From positions 1 through 15,360 of the forward strand of contig CAJUGT010000096.1 in assembly GCA_910586435.1 (NCBI GenBank): a stretch of 15,360 nucleotides of DNA, written 5' to 3'. The notes below the pieces were generated by a model. It made no database searches and was not told the origin of the DNA. It worked only from the letters and a program-made list of their open reading frames with translations. Of the stretch, positions 6,371 to 13,145 are shown piece after piece. The DNA comes from an uncultured Acetatifactor sp. (lineage in GTDB: Bacteria; Bacillota; Clostridia; Lachnospirales; Lachnospiraceae). Numbering within the stretch: position 1 is the stretch's first letter; each line of letters opens with the position of its first letter. The position numbers were made by a program, and so were the translations under genes.

Positions 6371-8296
6371 ATGAAAAAGACGAAGAGTGAGAAAATGACC
6401 GGCGGAACGCAGGATTCAGGGACAGGGAAGAAGAAAAAAAACATACAGGCCGGTTTCAACGAATTCCTTGGAATCCATAAGACAGGAATGGAACTGATAA
6501 AGACAGCGCATAAAATAGATTCCTCCGCCATTCCTTTATGTATGATAAACGCAGTGATTCAGGTATCCAATGCTTATCTGGGATTGTTTCTTACGGCAAG
6601 GCTGATTGACAGTCTGCTGGCGTCGGCCTTTGAAAGAGCATTTTTCTATGCGGGTATGGTGGTATTGTCAGCATTATTATTTGGATTGGCAAATACAGTT
6701 CTCTCAGGGCTGTACAAGAAATCTTCGGATCGCTTTTTCCTGGGGTTCTACATCATGATGAGAGAGAAAGTGATTTCTCTGGATTATGAGACCATGGAAC
6801 AGCCCAAGGTGGCGGAATCGGTGTTTCGCTCCGAGCGGACGGCCATGATGTACGGCGGGTTGGGAACCGTCATAGAAATCTATAAGAATTTACTGGAAGG
6901 GATACTTACCATAGGCATGTCCATAGGAATGACAGTGGCCTTGTGCTTTGCCGGGCCTGCGCTGCGCAAAGGGGTGCTGACCACGGTGGCCCATCCTGTG
7001 GTTTCCCTGTGCTTTGTGGCGGCATTAACCTGTGGAACCCTGCTGGTATATGGGAAGGGGAACAGAAAGCTGGCGAAAAAAGATGAAGAAATATTTCAGG
7101 GGCATACGGACCAGGAGCTTGGGATTAGTTATCTGATCAGGGAGGTGCTGGCAAACTATAAAGCGGGTAAGGTGATACGGCTTTATGATATGAAAAAGAT
7201 GCTGTTAAAAAATTTCATAAATTTTAATGATAAATCCGTGAACTTTTTTGGCAGAATGTGCGATGTATCTAATCAGGGCGGTTTGTTTCAAAATATCGTC
7301 AATGGGATATATGTGGTGGGGATTTATTTGTTTGTGGCGGTGAAGGTGTTGGCGGGCGCAATTACCATAGGCGCTTTTACCCAGTATGTGGGGGCTTTGA
7401 CAAAGCTGGCCAAGGGCTTTCAGGATTTGGCGAAAAACAACGCTTATTTAAAAAAGAACTGTACTTATATGACCGACTTCCTGAATCTGATGAAGATGAA
7501 AAACTGTCATATGACAGGGACTATTCCTGTGGAGAAGCGTCTGGACGGGGAGTATGAGATTGCCTTTCATGATGTGAGCTTCCATTACCCCGGAAGTACG
7601 GAAATGGTTTTAAAAAATGTGAACTGTAAGATAAACATGAAGAATAAACTGGCGCTGGTGGGGAAAAACGGCGCAGGCAAAACCACTTTTATAAAGCTGC
7701 TCTGTCGTTTATATGAGCCCACCGAGGGAATGATTACATTGAATGGTGTGGATATCAGGAAGTATAAGGAAGAGGAATACAGAGAATTGTTCGGGGTGGT
7801 ATTCCAGGATTTCAAGCTGTTTGCCTTTCCCATATGGTGCAACCTGGCGGCCGGGTACGCAAGAGATGATTCAAGACTCTGGGGGTGCCTGGAACAGGCG
7901 GGAGCGGCAGATTTTGTCAGGGAGCTGCCGAATGGTCTGGAGACATTGTTATATAAAGATAAGGAGGGCGGTGTGGACATCAGCGGAGGGCAGGCCCAAA
8001 AGCTGGCATTGGCAAGGGCATTATACAAAGACGCGCCGTTTGTGGTGCTGGATGAGCCCACTGCCGCCTTAGACCCTGTGAGTGAGGCACAGGTCTATGA
8101 GGGATTTCATAAGATGGTAAAGGACAAAACCAGCATTTATATCTCTCATAGAATGAGCAGCTGCCGTTTCTGCGATGACATTGTGGTATTTGACGCAGGG
8201 AGAATCGTGGAAAGGGGAAGCCATGAAAAGCTTCTGGCCGAGGAGGGACAGTATGCGAAAATGTGGAATGCCCAGGCAAAGTATTATGTGACATAG
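6371..8296 (+). CDS. ABC exporter half-transporter, second subunit (membrane domain plus ATPase)
   Basis: The 641-residue protein has the same layout as its upstream neighbour. A Lys-rich cytosolic N terminus is followed by an exporter membrane domain (about 48-370; hydrophobic stretches near 55-80, 90-112, 175-196, 208-228, 312-335) and an ATPase (about 393-625). The ATPase shows Walker A GKNGAGKTT (431-439), Q-loop Q479, signature ISGGQ (537-541), Walker B D561-E562 and H593. Both ATPase sites of the presumed heterodimer therefore keep their catalytic glutamates, unlike many asymmetric exporters. I chose ATG 6371 over GTG 6359 because AGGGGGAG ends at base 6358, directly against the GTG but 12 bases before the ATG. 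The gap after the first subunit is about 105 bases and contains no credible gene. Confidence 0.92.
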   Translation: MKKTKSEKMTGGTQDSGTGKKKKNIQAGFNEFLGIHKTGMELIKTAHKIDSSAIPLCMINAVIQVSNAYLGLFLTARLIDSLLASAFERAFFYAGMVVLSALLFGLANTVLSGLYKKSSDRFFLGFYIMMREKVISLDYETMEQPKVAESVFRSERTAMMYGGLGTVIEIYKNLLEGILTIGMSIGMTVALCFAGPALRKGVLTTVAHPVVSLCFVAALTCGTLLVYGKGNRKLAKKDEEIFQGHTDQELGISYLIREVLANYKAGKVIRLYDMKKMLLKNFINFNDKSVNFFGRMCDVSNQGGLFQNIVNGIYVVGIYLFVAVKVLAGAITIGAFTQYVGALTKLAKGFQDLAKNNAYLKKNCTYMTDFLNLMKMKNCHMTGTIPVEKRLDGEYEIAFHDVSFHYPGSTEMVLKNVNCKINMKNKLALVGKNGAGKTTFIKLLCRLYEPTEGMITLNGVDIRKYKEEEYRELFGVVFQDFKLFAFPIWCNLAAGYARDDSRLWGCLEQAGAADFVRELPNGLETLLYKDKEGGVDISGGQAQKLALARALYKDAPFVVLDEPTAALDPVSEAQVYEGFHKMVKDKTSIYISHRMSSCRFCDDIVVFDAGRIVERGSHEKLLAEEGQYAKMWNAQAKYYVT

Positions 8297-8302
8297 TTTG
8301 TA

Positions 8303-8411
8303 AATGGAAGTCCATTACCGTTTGCTTCGTTCACAGCAACCTCGGGTTTGTCATGCAAAAGACGCATGAAAACGCCTTGCGGTGACACCGAGTGAACAGC
8401 AATGGAAGTCC
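8303..8411. repeat. Structured element flanked by 11-bp direct repeats
   Basis: AATGGAAGTCC occurs at 8303-8313 and again at 8401-8411. The 87 bases between them hold nested inverted repeats: GTTCAC 8329-8334 with GTGAAC 8392-8397, TCGG 8342-8345 with CCGA 8388-8391, GTCA 8350-8353 with TGAC 8383-8386, and an alternative inner hairpin CATGC 8352-8356 with GCATG 8364-8368. This looks like an interspersed palindromic repeat or a small non-autonomous element with a duplicated flank. It lies just after the second exporter gene and could also stop or stabilise its transcript. Confidence 0.45.
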
Positions 8412-8442
8412 TCCTCTGTTTGATTGTGCAGGAATAAAAATG

Positions 8443-8480
8443 TTGCAGGCGCAATGATTTTGGCATATAATGGAATCATT
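8443..8480 (+). promoter_or_regulatory. Sigma-A type promoter for the SUFU gene, with inverted repeat around -10
   Basis: TTGCAG (8443-8448), a spacer of exactly 17 bp, and TATAAT (8466-8471) make a strong housekeeping promoter. AATGATT (8453-8459) and AATCATT (8474-8480) form an inverted repeat straddling the -10, a possible operator for a repressor. It would start transcription about 115 bases before ATG 8594. Confidence 0.7.
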
Positions 8481-8544
8481 AACGCAGCCAACAGGAAAAT
8501 CCGGCTGGAACGCAGTGAACCTGCGGAAAAGAGTATGTGACAAT

Positions 8545-8568
8545 AGAAAATTGATTAGAAAATTGATT
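8545..8568 (+). repeat. Perfect tandem 12-bp duplication
   Basis: AGAAAATTGATT is present twice back to back (8545-8556, 8557-8568), just upstream of the SUFU gene ribosome site. It may be a slippage product or a repeated protein-binding site in the leader. Confidence 0.6.
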
Positions 8569-8593
8569 TCGGGCAAACAGACAGGAGAGCACA

Positions 8594-9862
8594 ATGGAAG
8601 AAAAAAACACACAAATACTGGATGATACCAAAGAAAGTGAACCTATTCCCACAGAGGATGGTTCTGAACTGGAACTTTATGAGGATGCGGAGATGGAGGC
8701 TGTGGAGGGGCATATTGCCAAGTATTTCGGAGAGTTTGAAAGTGTACTCCATGAAATTGTTTCTCCGGATATTCATGTGGATATTTGTCTGATTCCTCCA
8801 AGTGAGGAGAGAAATTACTATACTTTGGTCACTATGGGGATGGGAGCGCACAGGATGAATGTGCCCGAGACTCTGGAAGAATATGAACTGGAACGGGCAG
8901 AGTTATTGATATCTATGCCGCCGGATTGGAAATTTGATCAGGAATCCATGGCTGACGAGAGATGGTACTGGCCCATCAGGACATTGAAAATGTCGGCCAG
9001 ACTGCCGGGGGAAGAGGACTCCTGGCTGGGGTGGGGGCATACACTGCAATTCGGAAACGGTGAAACTTATGCGGACAATACACAATTATGCGCAGTCATG
9101 CTGGTGGGACAGCAGGTGGGAGAAGAGGGGGCCAATGTATGCCAGCTGCCCGGCGGGGAGAAAGTGAATTTCTACCAGCTGATTCCTCTGTATCAGGAAG
9201 AAGTGGATTTCAAGCTTGAGAACGATGGAGAGGCATTGCTCAAAAGGATGAAGGGGATTGGGTTTGTGGTTGACATTGAGCGACGGAATGTGATGGAAGA
9301 TGGCGATCATGAAGAATATACCTTTCATGTGACGTTAAAGCTGAATGCCCGTTTTCAGCCCAGGGATCGCCATGAATTGGAGGATGTGCTGGAAGAGATT
9401 TTGAGTATGGAGGAACTGGGCGAGGTGGATGGGGGCGGAACCATGCAAATGCCCTCCGGCGAGATAGAATACTGTGATATAGAGATATATCTGAAAAACG
9501 GTGACAAAGAAACTCTGGAAGAACTGGCCAGGATTGTAAATCACGTCAAGATTCCCAAAGGTTCCCAATTGCTGACGGAGGGAACAGAGATGCCCGTAGG
9601 CACCATGGAGGGCATGGCGCTGTATATAAACGGTACGGAACTGGAAGCGGAAGTATATCAAAATTGCGATATTAATTATGCCATAAAACAGATGGAAAAA
9701 TTGATGGAAGGCGTGGGGGCAATGTACAGTTATTGGGAAGGTCCCCAGGATACGGCATTGTATTTCTATGGGGATTCCTATGAGACCATGCTGCAAAAGG
9801 TGCAGGGATTTTTAGATGAGTATCCCCTGTGTCAGAAATGTGTGGTAAAGCAGATTGCATAG
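8594..9862 (+). CDS. Suppressor-of-fused (SUFU) domain protein with extra C-terminal region
   Basis: The 422-residue soluble protein begins with an acidic stretch (1-35). Residues about 38-232 match the bacterial SUFU family. Visible hallmarks are HVDICLIPPSEERNYYTLVT (61-80) with the following GMGAHRMNVP, ERAELLISMPPDW (100-112), WYWPIRTLKMSARLP (124-138) and WLGWGHT (144-150), and the domain closes with KLENDGEALLKRM and VVDIERRNV. In bacteria this family is best known as immunity proteins of polymorphic toxin systems. Residues about 240-422 are additional and unrecognised; alternating strands and acidic helices suggest one or two alpha/beta domains. AGGAG (8583-8587) supports the start. 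It follows the exporter pair but has its own promoter, so a shared function is uncertain. No toxin gene is seen nearby. Confidence 0.8.
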   Translation: MEEKNTQILDDTKESEPIPTEDGSELELYEDAEMEAVEGHIAKYFGEFESVLHEIVSPDIHVDICLIPPSEERNYYTLVTMGMGAHRMNVPETLEEYELERAELLISMPPDWKFDQESMADERWYWPIRTLKMSARLPGEEDSWLGWGHTLQFGNGETYADNTQLCAVMLVGQQVGEEGANVCQLPGGEKVNFYQLIPLYQEEVDFKLENDGEALLKRMKGIGFVVDIERRNVMEDGDHEEYTFHVTLKLNARFQPRDRHELEDVLEEILSMEELGEVDGGGTMQMPSGEIEYCDIEIYLKNGDKETLEELARIVNHVKIPKGSQLLTEGTEMPVGTMEGMALYINGTELEAEVYQNCDINYAIKQMEKLMEGVGAMYSYWEGPQDTALYFYGDSYETMLQKVQGFLDEYPLCQKCVVKQIA

Positions 9863-9921
9863 CCGTGGGGCAATGGGGCCGGACTTGTTGTCACACATAG
9901 TTAAGAGGGCAAGTTATGACA

Positions 9922-9950
9922 TTGTAATCCCATATGGGGTATGTTATAAT
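9922..9950 (+). promoter_or_regulatory. Sigma-A promoter for the GH28 gene
   Basis: TTGTAA (9922-9927), a 17-bp spacer and TATAAT (9945-9950), with a TGn extension just before the -10, form a strong promoter. The spacer contains the perfect palindrome CCCATATGGG (9929-9938), a candidate operator. The resulting leader is about 140 bases long. Confidence 0.72.
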
Positions 9951-10013
9951 GAATGTGTTGCGTAAAACGATAATTCATTCATCTCATTAACAAATGCGAA
10001 AATATTGCTGCGC

Positions 10014-10036
10014 CCTGCAATGCCCGGCGTTGCGGG
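10014..10036 (+). other. GC-rich stem-loop in the GH28 leader
   Basis: CCTGCAA (10014-10020) pairs with TTGCGGG (10030-10036), one G-U included, around a nine-base loop, in the 5' leader between the promoter and ATG 10097. No known riboswitch class is recognised. Confidence 0.35.
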
Positions 10037-10096
10037 ATATGTTTGTTGTCACAGGGTGAATGAATTACTGACACAAAAAGGTATGGCGAGGAGACT

Positions 10097-11347
10097 ATGG
10101 ACAAGAAGAAGGAATTTTTCCCTGACGGGACACCTATTGACGACTGGTTTTATGACACGGAGGTTCCAAAGCTTTCGGATCTTGGAAAGCAGTATGTGTT
10201 GTCGGAGCATGGAATTTATGATGACGGAAATAACTATACGAAGGCAATACAGGAACTTATCAATTGCGCTGAGGAAAAGGGCGGCGGAGTGATTGTGGTT
10301 CCCAGGGGAGTCTATCTGACGGGCGCTCTGTTTTTCCCGCAGGGAGTAAATCTGTATATAGAGGAAGGCGGGGTATTAAAAGGGAGCGATGACATCAGTG
10401 ATTATCCCATACGGGAGACTCGTATCGAAGGAGAGACCTGCAAATACTTTTCAGCCTTGATCAATGTGGACGGAGTGGACGGGTTTACTATGTGCGGGCA
10501 AGGGATGATTGACGGAAACGGGATGAATTCCTGGAAAGCCTTCTGGCTTAGGAGGACATGGAATCCCAAATGTACCAATAAGGATGAACAGCGTCCCAGG
10601 CTTGTGTATTTTTCTAACTGCAAAAATGTATTGGTTGCCGGTCTTCGCCTGCACAATTCTCATTTTTGGACCAATCATTTATATAAATGTGATCATGTAA
10701 AGTACATAGACTGCCATATATTTTCTCCTGCCAGCCCCGTAAAAGCCCCAAGCACTGACGCCATTGACATTGATGTATGTACGGATGTGCTTGTAAAGCG
10801 CTGTTATATGGAAGTGAATGACGATGCGGTTGTGCTGAAGGGCGGAAAGGGGCCCTGGGCAGATGAAGCGCCGGAAAATGGTTCCAATGAGAGGATTATC
10901 GTGGAAGACTGCGAGTACGGATTTTGTCACGGTTGCCTTACTCTGGGGTCCGAGTCCATACATGACAGAAATATTATTATCAGACGGATAAAGGTAGCCT
11001 GCGGCAGCAACCTGCTTTGGCTGAAAATGCGTCCCGATACTCCTCAGCATTACGAATATATCACTGTGGAGGAGGTGCAGGGAACTGTTAAAAACTTCCT
11101 GAACATTCATCCATGGAAACAGTTCTTTGATTTGAAGGGAAGGACGGATAAGCCCGTTTCCCTGGCGGAACATATCGTTATGAGGAATTGCGAATGTAAG
11201 TGTGAAACCTGCTTTAATGTCATTTCAGACCCCAGGCAGTATCTGCTCAAGGATTTTTCCTTTGAAAATGTGCAGGTGGATGCTGAGCGGATGTGGTGTG
11301 AAGGAGGAGATCCCAATTTATTTTCCATCAAAAATGAAAATAAATGA
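10097..11347 (+). CDS. Glycoside hydrolase family 28 (polygalacturonase-like) protein
   Basis: The 416-residue protein is a right-handed parallel beta-helix enzyme of the pectin-degrading GH28 family. The N-terminal motif ending VVPRGVYLTGALFF (67-80) and the strand repeats (FSNCKNVLVAGLRLHNS) are typical. Catalytic positions read as D221 in STDAIDID, D242/D243 in NDDAVVLKGG, H279 in GFCHGCLTLGS, and the K310-x-R312 substrate-binding pair. These depart slightly from the common NTDG and GHG motifs, as in many exo-acting gut Clostridia members. GH28 enzymes hydrolyse galacturonic-acid linkages in pectin or rhamnogalacturonan. No signal peptide is present, so it probably acts in the cytoplasm on imported oligosaccharides. 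AGGAG lies only 3 bases before ATG 10097, a tight spacing. No pectin transporter or partner enzyme is adjacent. Confidence 0.88.
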   Translation: MDKKKEFFPDGTPIDDWFYDTEVPKLSDLGKQYVLSEHGIYDDGNNYTKAIQELINCAEEKGGGVIVVPRGVYLTGALFFPQGVNLYIEEGGVLKGSDDISDYPIRETRIEGETCKYFSALINVDGVDGFTMCGQGMIDGNGMNSWKAFWLRRTWNPKCTNKDEQRPRLVYFSNCKNVLVAGLRLHNSHFWTNHLYKCDHVKYIDCHIFSPASPVKAPSTDAIDIDVCTDVLVKRCYMEVNDDAVVLKGGKGPWADEAPENGSNERIIVEDCEYGFCHGCLTLGSESIHDRNIIIRRIKVACGSNLLWLKMRPDTPQHYEYITVEEVQGTVKNFLNIHPWKQFFDLKGRTDKPVSLAEHIVMRNCECKCETCFNVISDPRQYLLKDFSFENVQVDAERMWCEGGDPNLFSIKNENK

Positions 11348-11493
11348 AAGGATTTCCCTTCTCCCGACGTATTACTTATGAAACGATAACACTGGAACAC
11401 CAGCGCATTCATTTTGAAGTAATCAGTGATTGCCTGTCTCGTCAAAGCAGTGCGGATGACTCAGGGATGAATGTAATGGGGTACTGGCAAAGT

Positions 11494-11498
11494 GGAGG
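11494..11498 (+). promoter_or_regulatory. Ribosome binding site fixing the start of the Cys/His-rich protein at 11506
   Basis: GGAGG lies 7 bases before ATG 11506. The frame is open further upstream to 11344, but only the 11506 start places a signal peptide at the N terminus. Confidence 0.75.
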
Positions 11499-11505
11499 TA
11501 GAATC

Positions 11506-11757
11506 ATGAGGAAAAATCTGGCAAAAGCGGGGGCTCTGGCAGCAGCGGTATTGATTATGGCGGGAAGCGCGTCCAATGTGGCATTCGCAAGACATGGGCA
11601 TCATTCCCGCAAGGCAGTTGCGCAGTATGCGGTATGCTATCAGAATGGATACTGCGGGGAGAGCGGAATCTGTGATGTGAATGGTGTATGTCAAAACGGA
11701 GGTATCTGTACAAGTACGTCATACCGGTCGGGACATCATTCGGGAAGGCATCATTAA
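11506..11757 (+). CDS. Secreted Cys/His-rich small protein with six-residue cysteine repeat
   Basis: The 83-residue protein begins with a clear signal peptide: MRKNLAKAG, then a hydrophobic core AALAAAVLIMAG-like stretch, with a likely cut after AFA (about residue 28). The mature part is about 55 residues. Cysteines fall at 44, 50, 56, 62 and 68, exactly six apart, and each of the four units has Gly at its fifth place (48, 54, 60, 66) and Y, I, V or I at its sixth, giving C-x3-G-[YIV]. His-rich patches flank the repeat (RHGHH near 29-33, GHHSGRHH at the C terminus). This composition suggests metal binding or disulfide cross-linking outside the cell. It lies directly upstream of the sigma/anti-sigma pair, whose anti-sigma factor is also His-rich. 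I do not recognise a named family; function is unknown. Confidence 0.72.
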   Translation: MRKNLAKAGALAAAVLIMAGSASNVAFARHGHHSRKAVAQYAVCYQNGYCGESGICDVNGVCQNGGICTSTSYRSGHHSGRHH

Positions 11758-11767
11758 AGAGGTAGGT

Positions 11768-11799
11768 AAGCAGGGGCTGTCATTTGACAGCCCCTGCTT
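11768..11799. terminator. Strong hairpin, probable terminator
   Basis: A perfect 15-bp inverted repeat (11768-11782 with 11785-11799; AAGCAGGGGCTGTCA and its complement) lies 10 bases after the stop of the Cys/His-rich gene. It is followed by ATTTG rather than a long T-run, so termination may be partial and let some transcript continue into the sigma-factor gene. Confidence 0.75.
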
Positions 11800-11840
11800 A
11801 TTTGACACCCGGTTACGTTCTAAGGTTCTTGACGTATGAG

Positions 11841-11847
11841 AAGGAGG
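11841..11847 (+). promoter_or_regulatory. Ribosome binding site pointing to a TTG start for the sigma factor
   Basis: AAGGAGG lies 9 bases before the in-frame TTG at 11857. The upstream ATG 11836 would place this sequence inside the coding region and has no comparable site before it. Confidence 0.65.
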
Positions 11848-11856
11848 CGGAAATAC

Positions 11857-12336
11857 TTGAAAAGCACGGAGGATATAAGCCGGGTTATGGATACTTATGG
11901 GGATATGGTGCGGAGAATCTGTTTCGTACATCTGAAAAGCAGACATGACACGGAGGATGTATTTCAGAATGTATATATGAAGTATTTGCTTTCCGAGGAA
12001 GCTTTTGAGAGCAGTGAGCATGAAAAGGCGTGGTTTATACGAGTCACCGTGAATGCCTGTACGGATTGGCTGAGGTATTTTTCCCGCAGGAAATGGGTGC
12101 CTCTGGATTTGATTCAGGAGGAAAGCGCAGTATTGGATGGCACATCCAGGGAGGTTCTGGAAGTGGTTCTGAAACTTCCGGAAAAATATCGTAATGTGAT
12201 TTACTTATTTTACTATGAAGGGTATTCGGCTGTGGAGATAGCCAGGATACTTGGGCGAAAAGAAAACACGGTTTATACATGGCTTGCCAGGGCAAAGGAT
12301 ATTTTGCGGGAGAGATTGGGAGGTGAATGGGCGTGA
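11857..12336 (+). CDS. ECF-type RNA polymerase sigma factor
   Basis: The 159-residue protein (from TTG 11857; 166 from ATG 11836) has only regions 2 and 4, the two-domain plan of extracytoplasmic-function sigma factors. Region 2 (about 8-75) includes DTEDVFQNVYMKYL (region 2.2, core polymerase contact) and AWFIRVTVNACTDWLR (2.3-2.4, -10 recognition). Region 4 (about 103-155) includes LPEKYRNVIYLFYYEGYS and the helix-turn-helix around VEIARILGRKENTVYTWL. It directs polymerase to a small regulon when released by its anti-sigma factor. That partner is encoded immediately downstream, overlapping by four bases. No close copy of a known sigma-specific promoter was found upstream. Confidence 0.92.
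   Translation: MKSTEDISRVMDTYGDMVRRICFVHLKSRHDTEDVFQNVYMKYLLSEEAFESSEHEKAWFIRVTVNACTDWLRYFSRRKWVPLDLIQEESAVLDGTSREVLEVVLKLPEKYRNVIYLFYYEGYSAVEIARILGRKENTVYTWLARAKDILRERLGGEWA
12318..12323 (+). promoter_or_regulatory. Ribosome binding site favouring GTG 12333 for the anti-sigma gene
   Basis: GGGAGG is only 3 bases from ATG 12327 but 9 bases from the in-frame GTG 12333, which overlaps the sigma-factor stop as GTGA. The GTG gives normal spacing and translational coupling. Confidence 0.55.
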
Positions 12337-13076
12337 ATGTGATTCGGAACAGCATGGAAGGAATTCGGGCGTCGGAAGAATTAAAGAAAAATACACTGCG
12401 ATATCTGGAAAAACATCAAAACAGGCCGGGAGGCTCCGGGGCCCATGTCAGGATAAAATATGTGTTTGCGGCCATATGCGTTCTATTCCTTCTGGGGACA
12501 GGGGGATATTCCGCTTATATAAGGCCCGTTTCCTATGTGAGTATTGATGTAAATCCTTCCATAGAATTGGGAATCAACCAATTTGGAAGGGTGGTAAAAA
12601 CCAGTGCGTATCAGGAAACCGGACAGGAGGTTCTTGCGCATGTGTCATTGAATCATCTTATGTATCTTGAGGCAATTGGTCAGCTGCTTGAGAATAATGC
12701 GTTCAGAAGATATATCAAGGAAGACTCGCTGCTGATGATCACTGTCATCTCTGACAACCAGGACAGGATGATGGAGGAAATTGAGGCGGATGAAATATTG
12801 CAAAGATATGGCGTGATGGCATATACCAGTGATACCACTTGTATGGAGGAGGCCCATGCGCACGAAATGTCTTTTGGAAAATACAGAGCGTGTCTGGAAT
12901 TATTACAATATGATGAAAGTGTCACCCTGGAGGATTGCCATGGGATGACCATGAGAGAGATCAGAAACCGGACGGAAGGATGTATGGGAGGGAAGGAAGA
13001 AACGTCCCTGGAGGGCACGGGAACCGGCACAACAGGGACGGGAGGTCTTCATCATGAAGGGCACCATGGGCATTAA
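12333..13076 (+). CDS. Membrane-anchored anti-sigma factor, RsgI-like, with His-rich tail
   Basis: The 247-residue protein (249 if ATG 12327 is used) has a cytoplasmic segment of about 40 residues, presumed to hold the sigma factor, and one membrane helix (about 41-62). Outside the cell it shows the motif YVSIDVNPSIELGINQFGRVV (68-88), characteristic of RsgI-type anti-sigma factors, in which cleavage at the Asn-Pro bond (here N74-P75) has been reported. An alpha/beta region to about 210 follows, then a Gly/Thr linker and a His-rich C terminus (LHHEGHHGH). It has no carbohydrate-binding module, unlike cellulosome RsgI proteins. The overlap with the sigma gene and the layout make it the regulator of that factor. 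Whether the His tail senses metal is a hypothesis. C170, C187, C202 and C217 are extracellular and could pair. Confidence 0.85.
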   Translation: MNVIRNSMEGIRASEELKKNTLRYLEKHQNRPGGSGAHVRIKYVFAAICVLFLLGTGGYSAYIRPVSYVSIDVNPSIELGINQFGRVVKTSAYQETGQEVLAHVSLNHLMYLEAIGQLLENNAFRRYIKEDSLLMITVISDNQDRMMEEIEADEILQRYGVMAYTSDTTCMEEAHAHEMSFGKYRACLELLQYDESVTLEDCHGMTMREIRNRTEGCMGGKEETSLEGTGTGTTGTGGLHHEGHHGH

Positions 13077-13082
13077 GCCGGC

Positions 13083-13111
13083 GTGCCGGGCGGACAGTAC
13101 ATGTCCGGCAC
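13083..13111. terminator. Hairpin between the converging anti-sigma and chemoreceptor genes
   Basis: GTGCCGG (13083-13089) pairs with CCGGCAC (13105-13111), and an alternative inner stem GGACA/TGTCC exists. It lies in the 69-base gap between convergent genes and could serve both, though no T-run follows on the plus strand. A second weaker hairpin near 13129-13143, followed by T-rich sequence on the minus strand, may end the chemoreceptor transcript. Confidence 0.45.
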
Positions 13112-13145
13112 GGACCGAAGAAACCTGTCAGTGCGTCAGGTATGT

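Noticed and set aside
9335..9796. 153-codon minus-strand ORF within the SUFU gene
   Set aside because: Antisense to a well-supported coding frame and without independent evidence.
10005..10292. 95-codon plus-strand ORF overlapping the GH28 start
   Set aside because: It runs out of frame with the clear GH28 coding sequence and has no recognisable domain.
11802..11836. TTGACA at 11802-11807 or GGTTAC-N16-CGTA (11811-11836) as a sigma-operon promoter
   Set aside because: TTGACA has no -10 at proper distance. The ECF-like pair matches poorly and would start the transcript within the ribosome site of the sigma gene.
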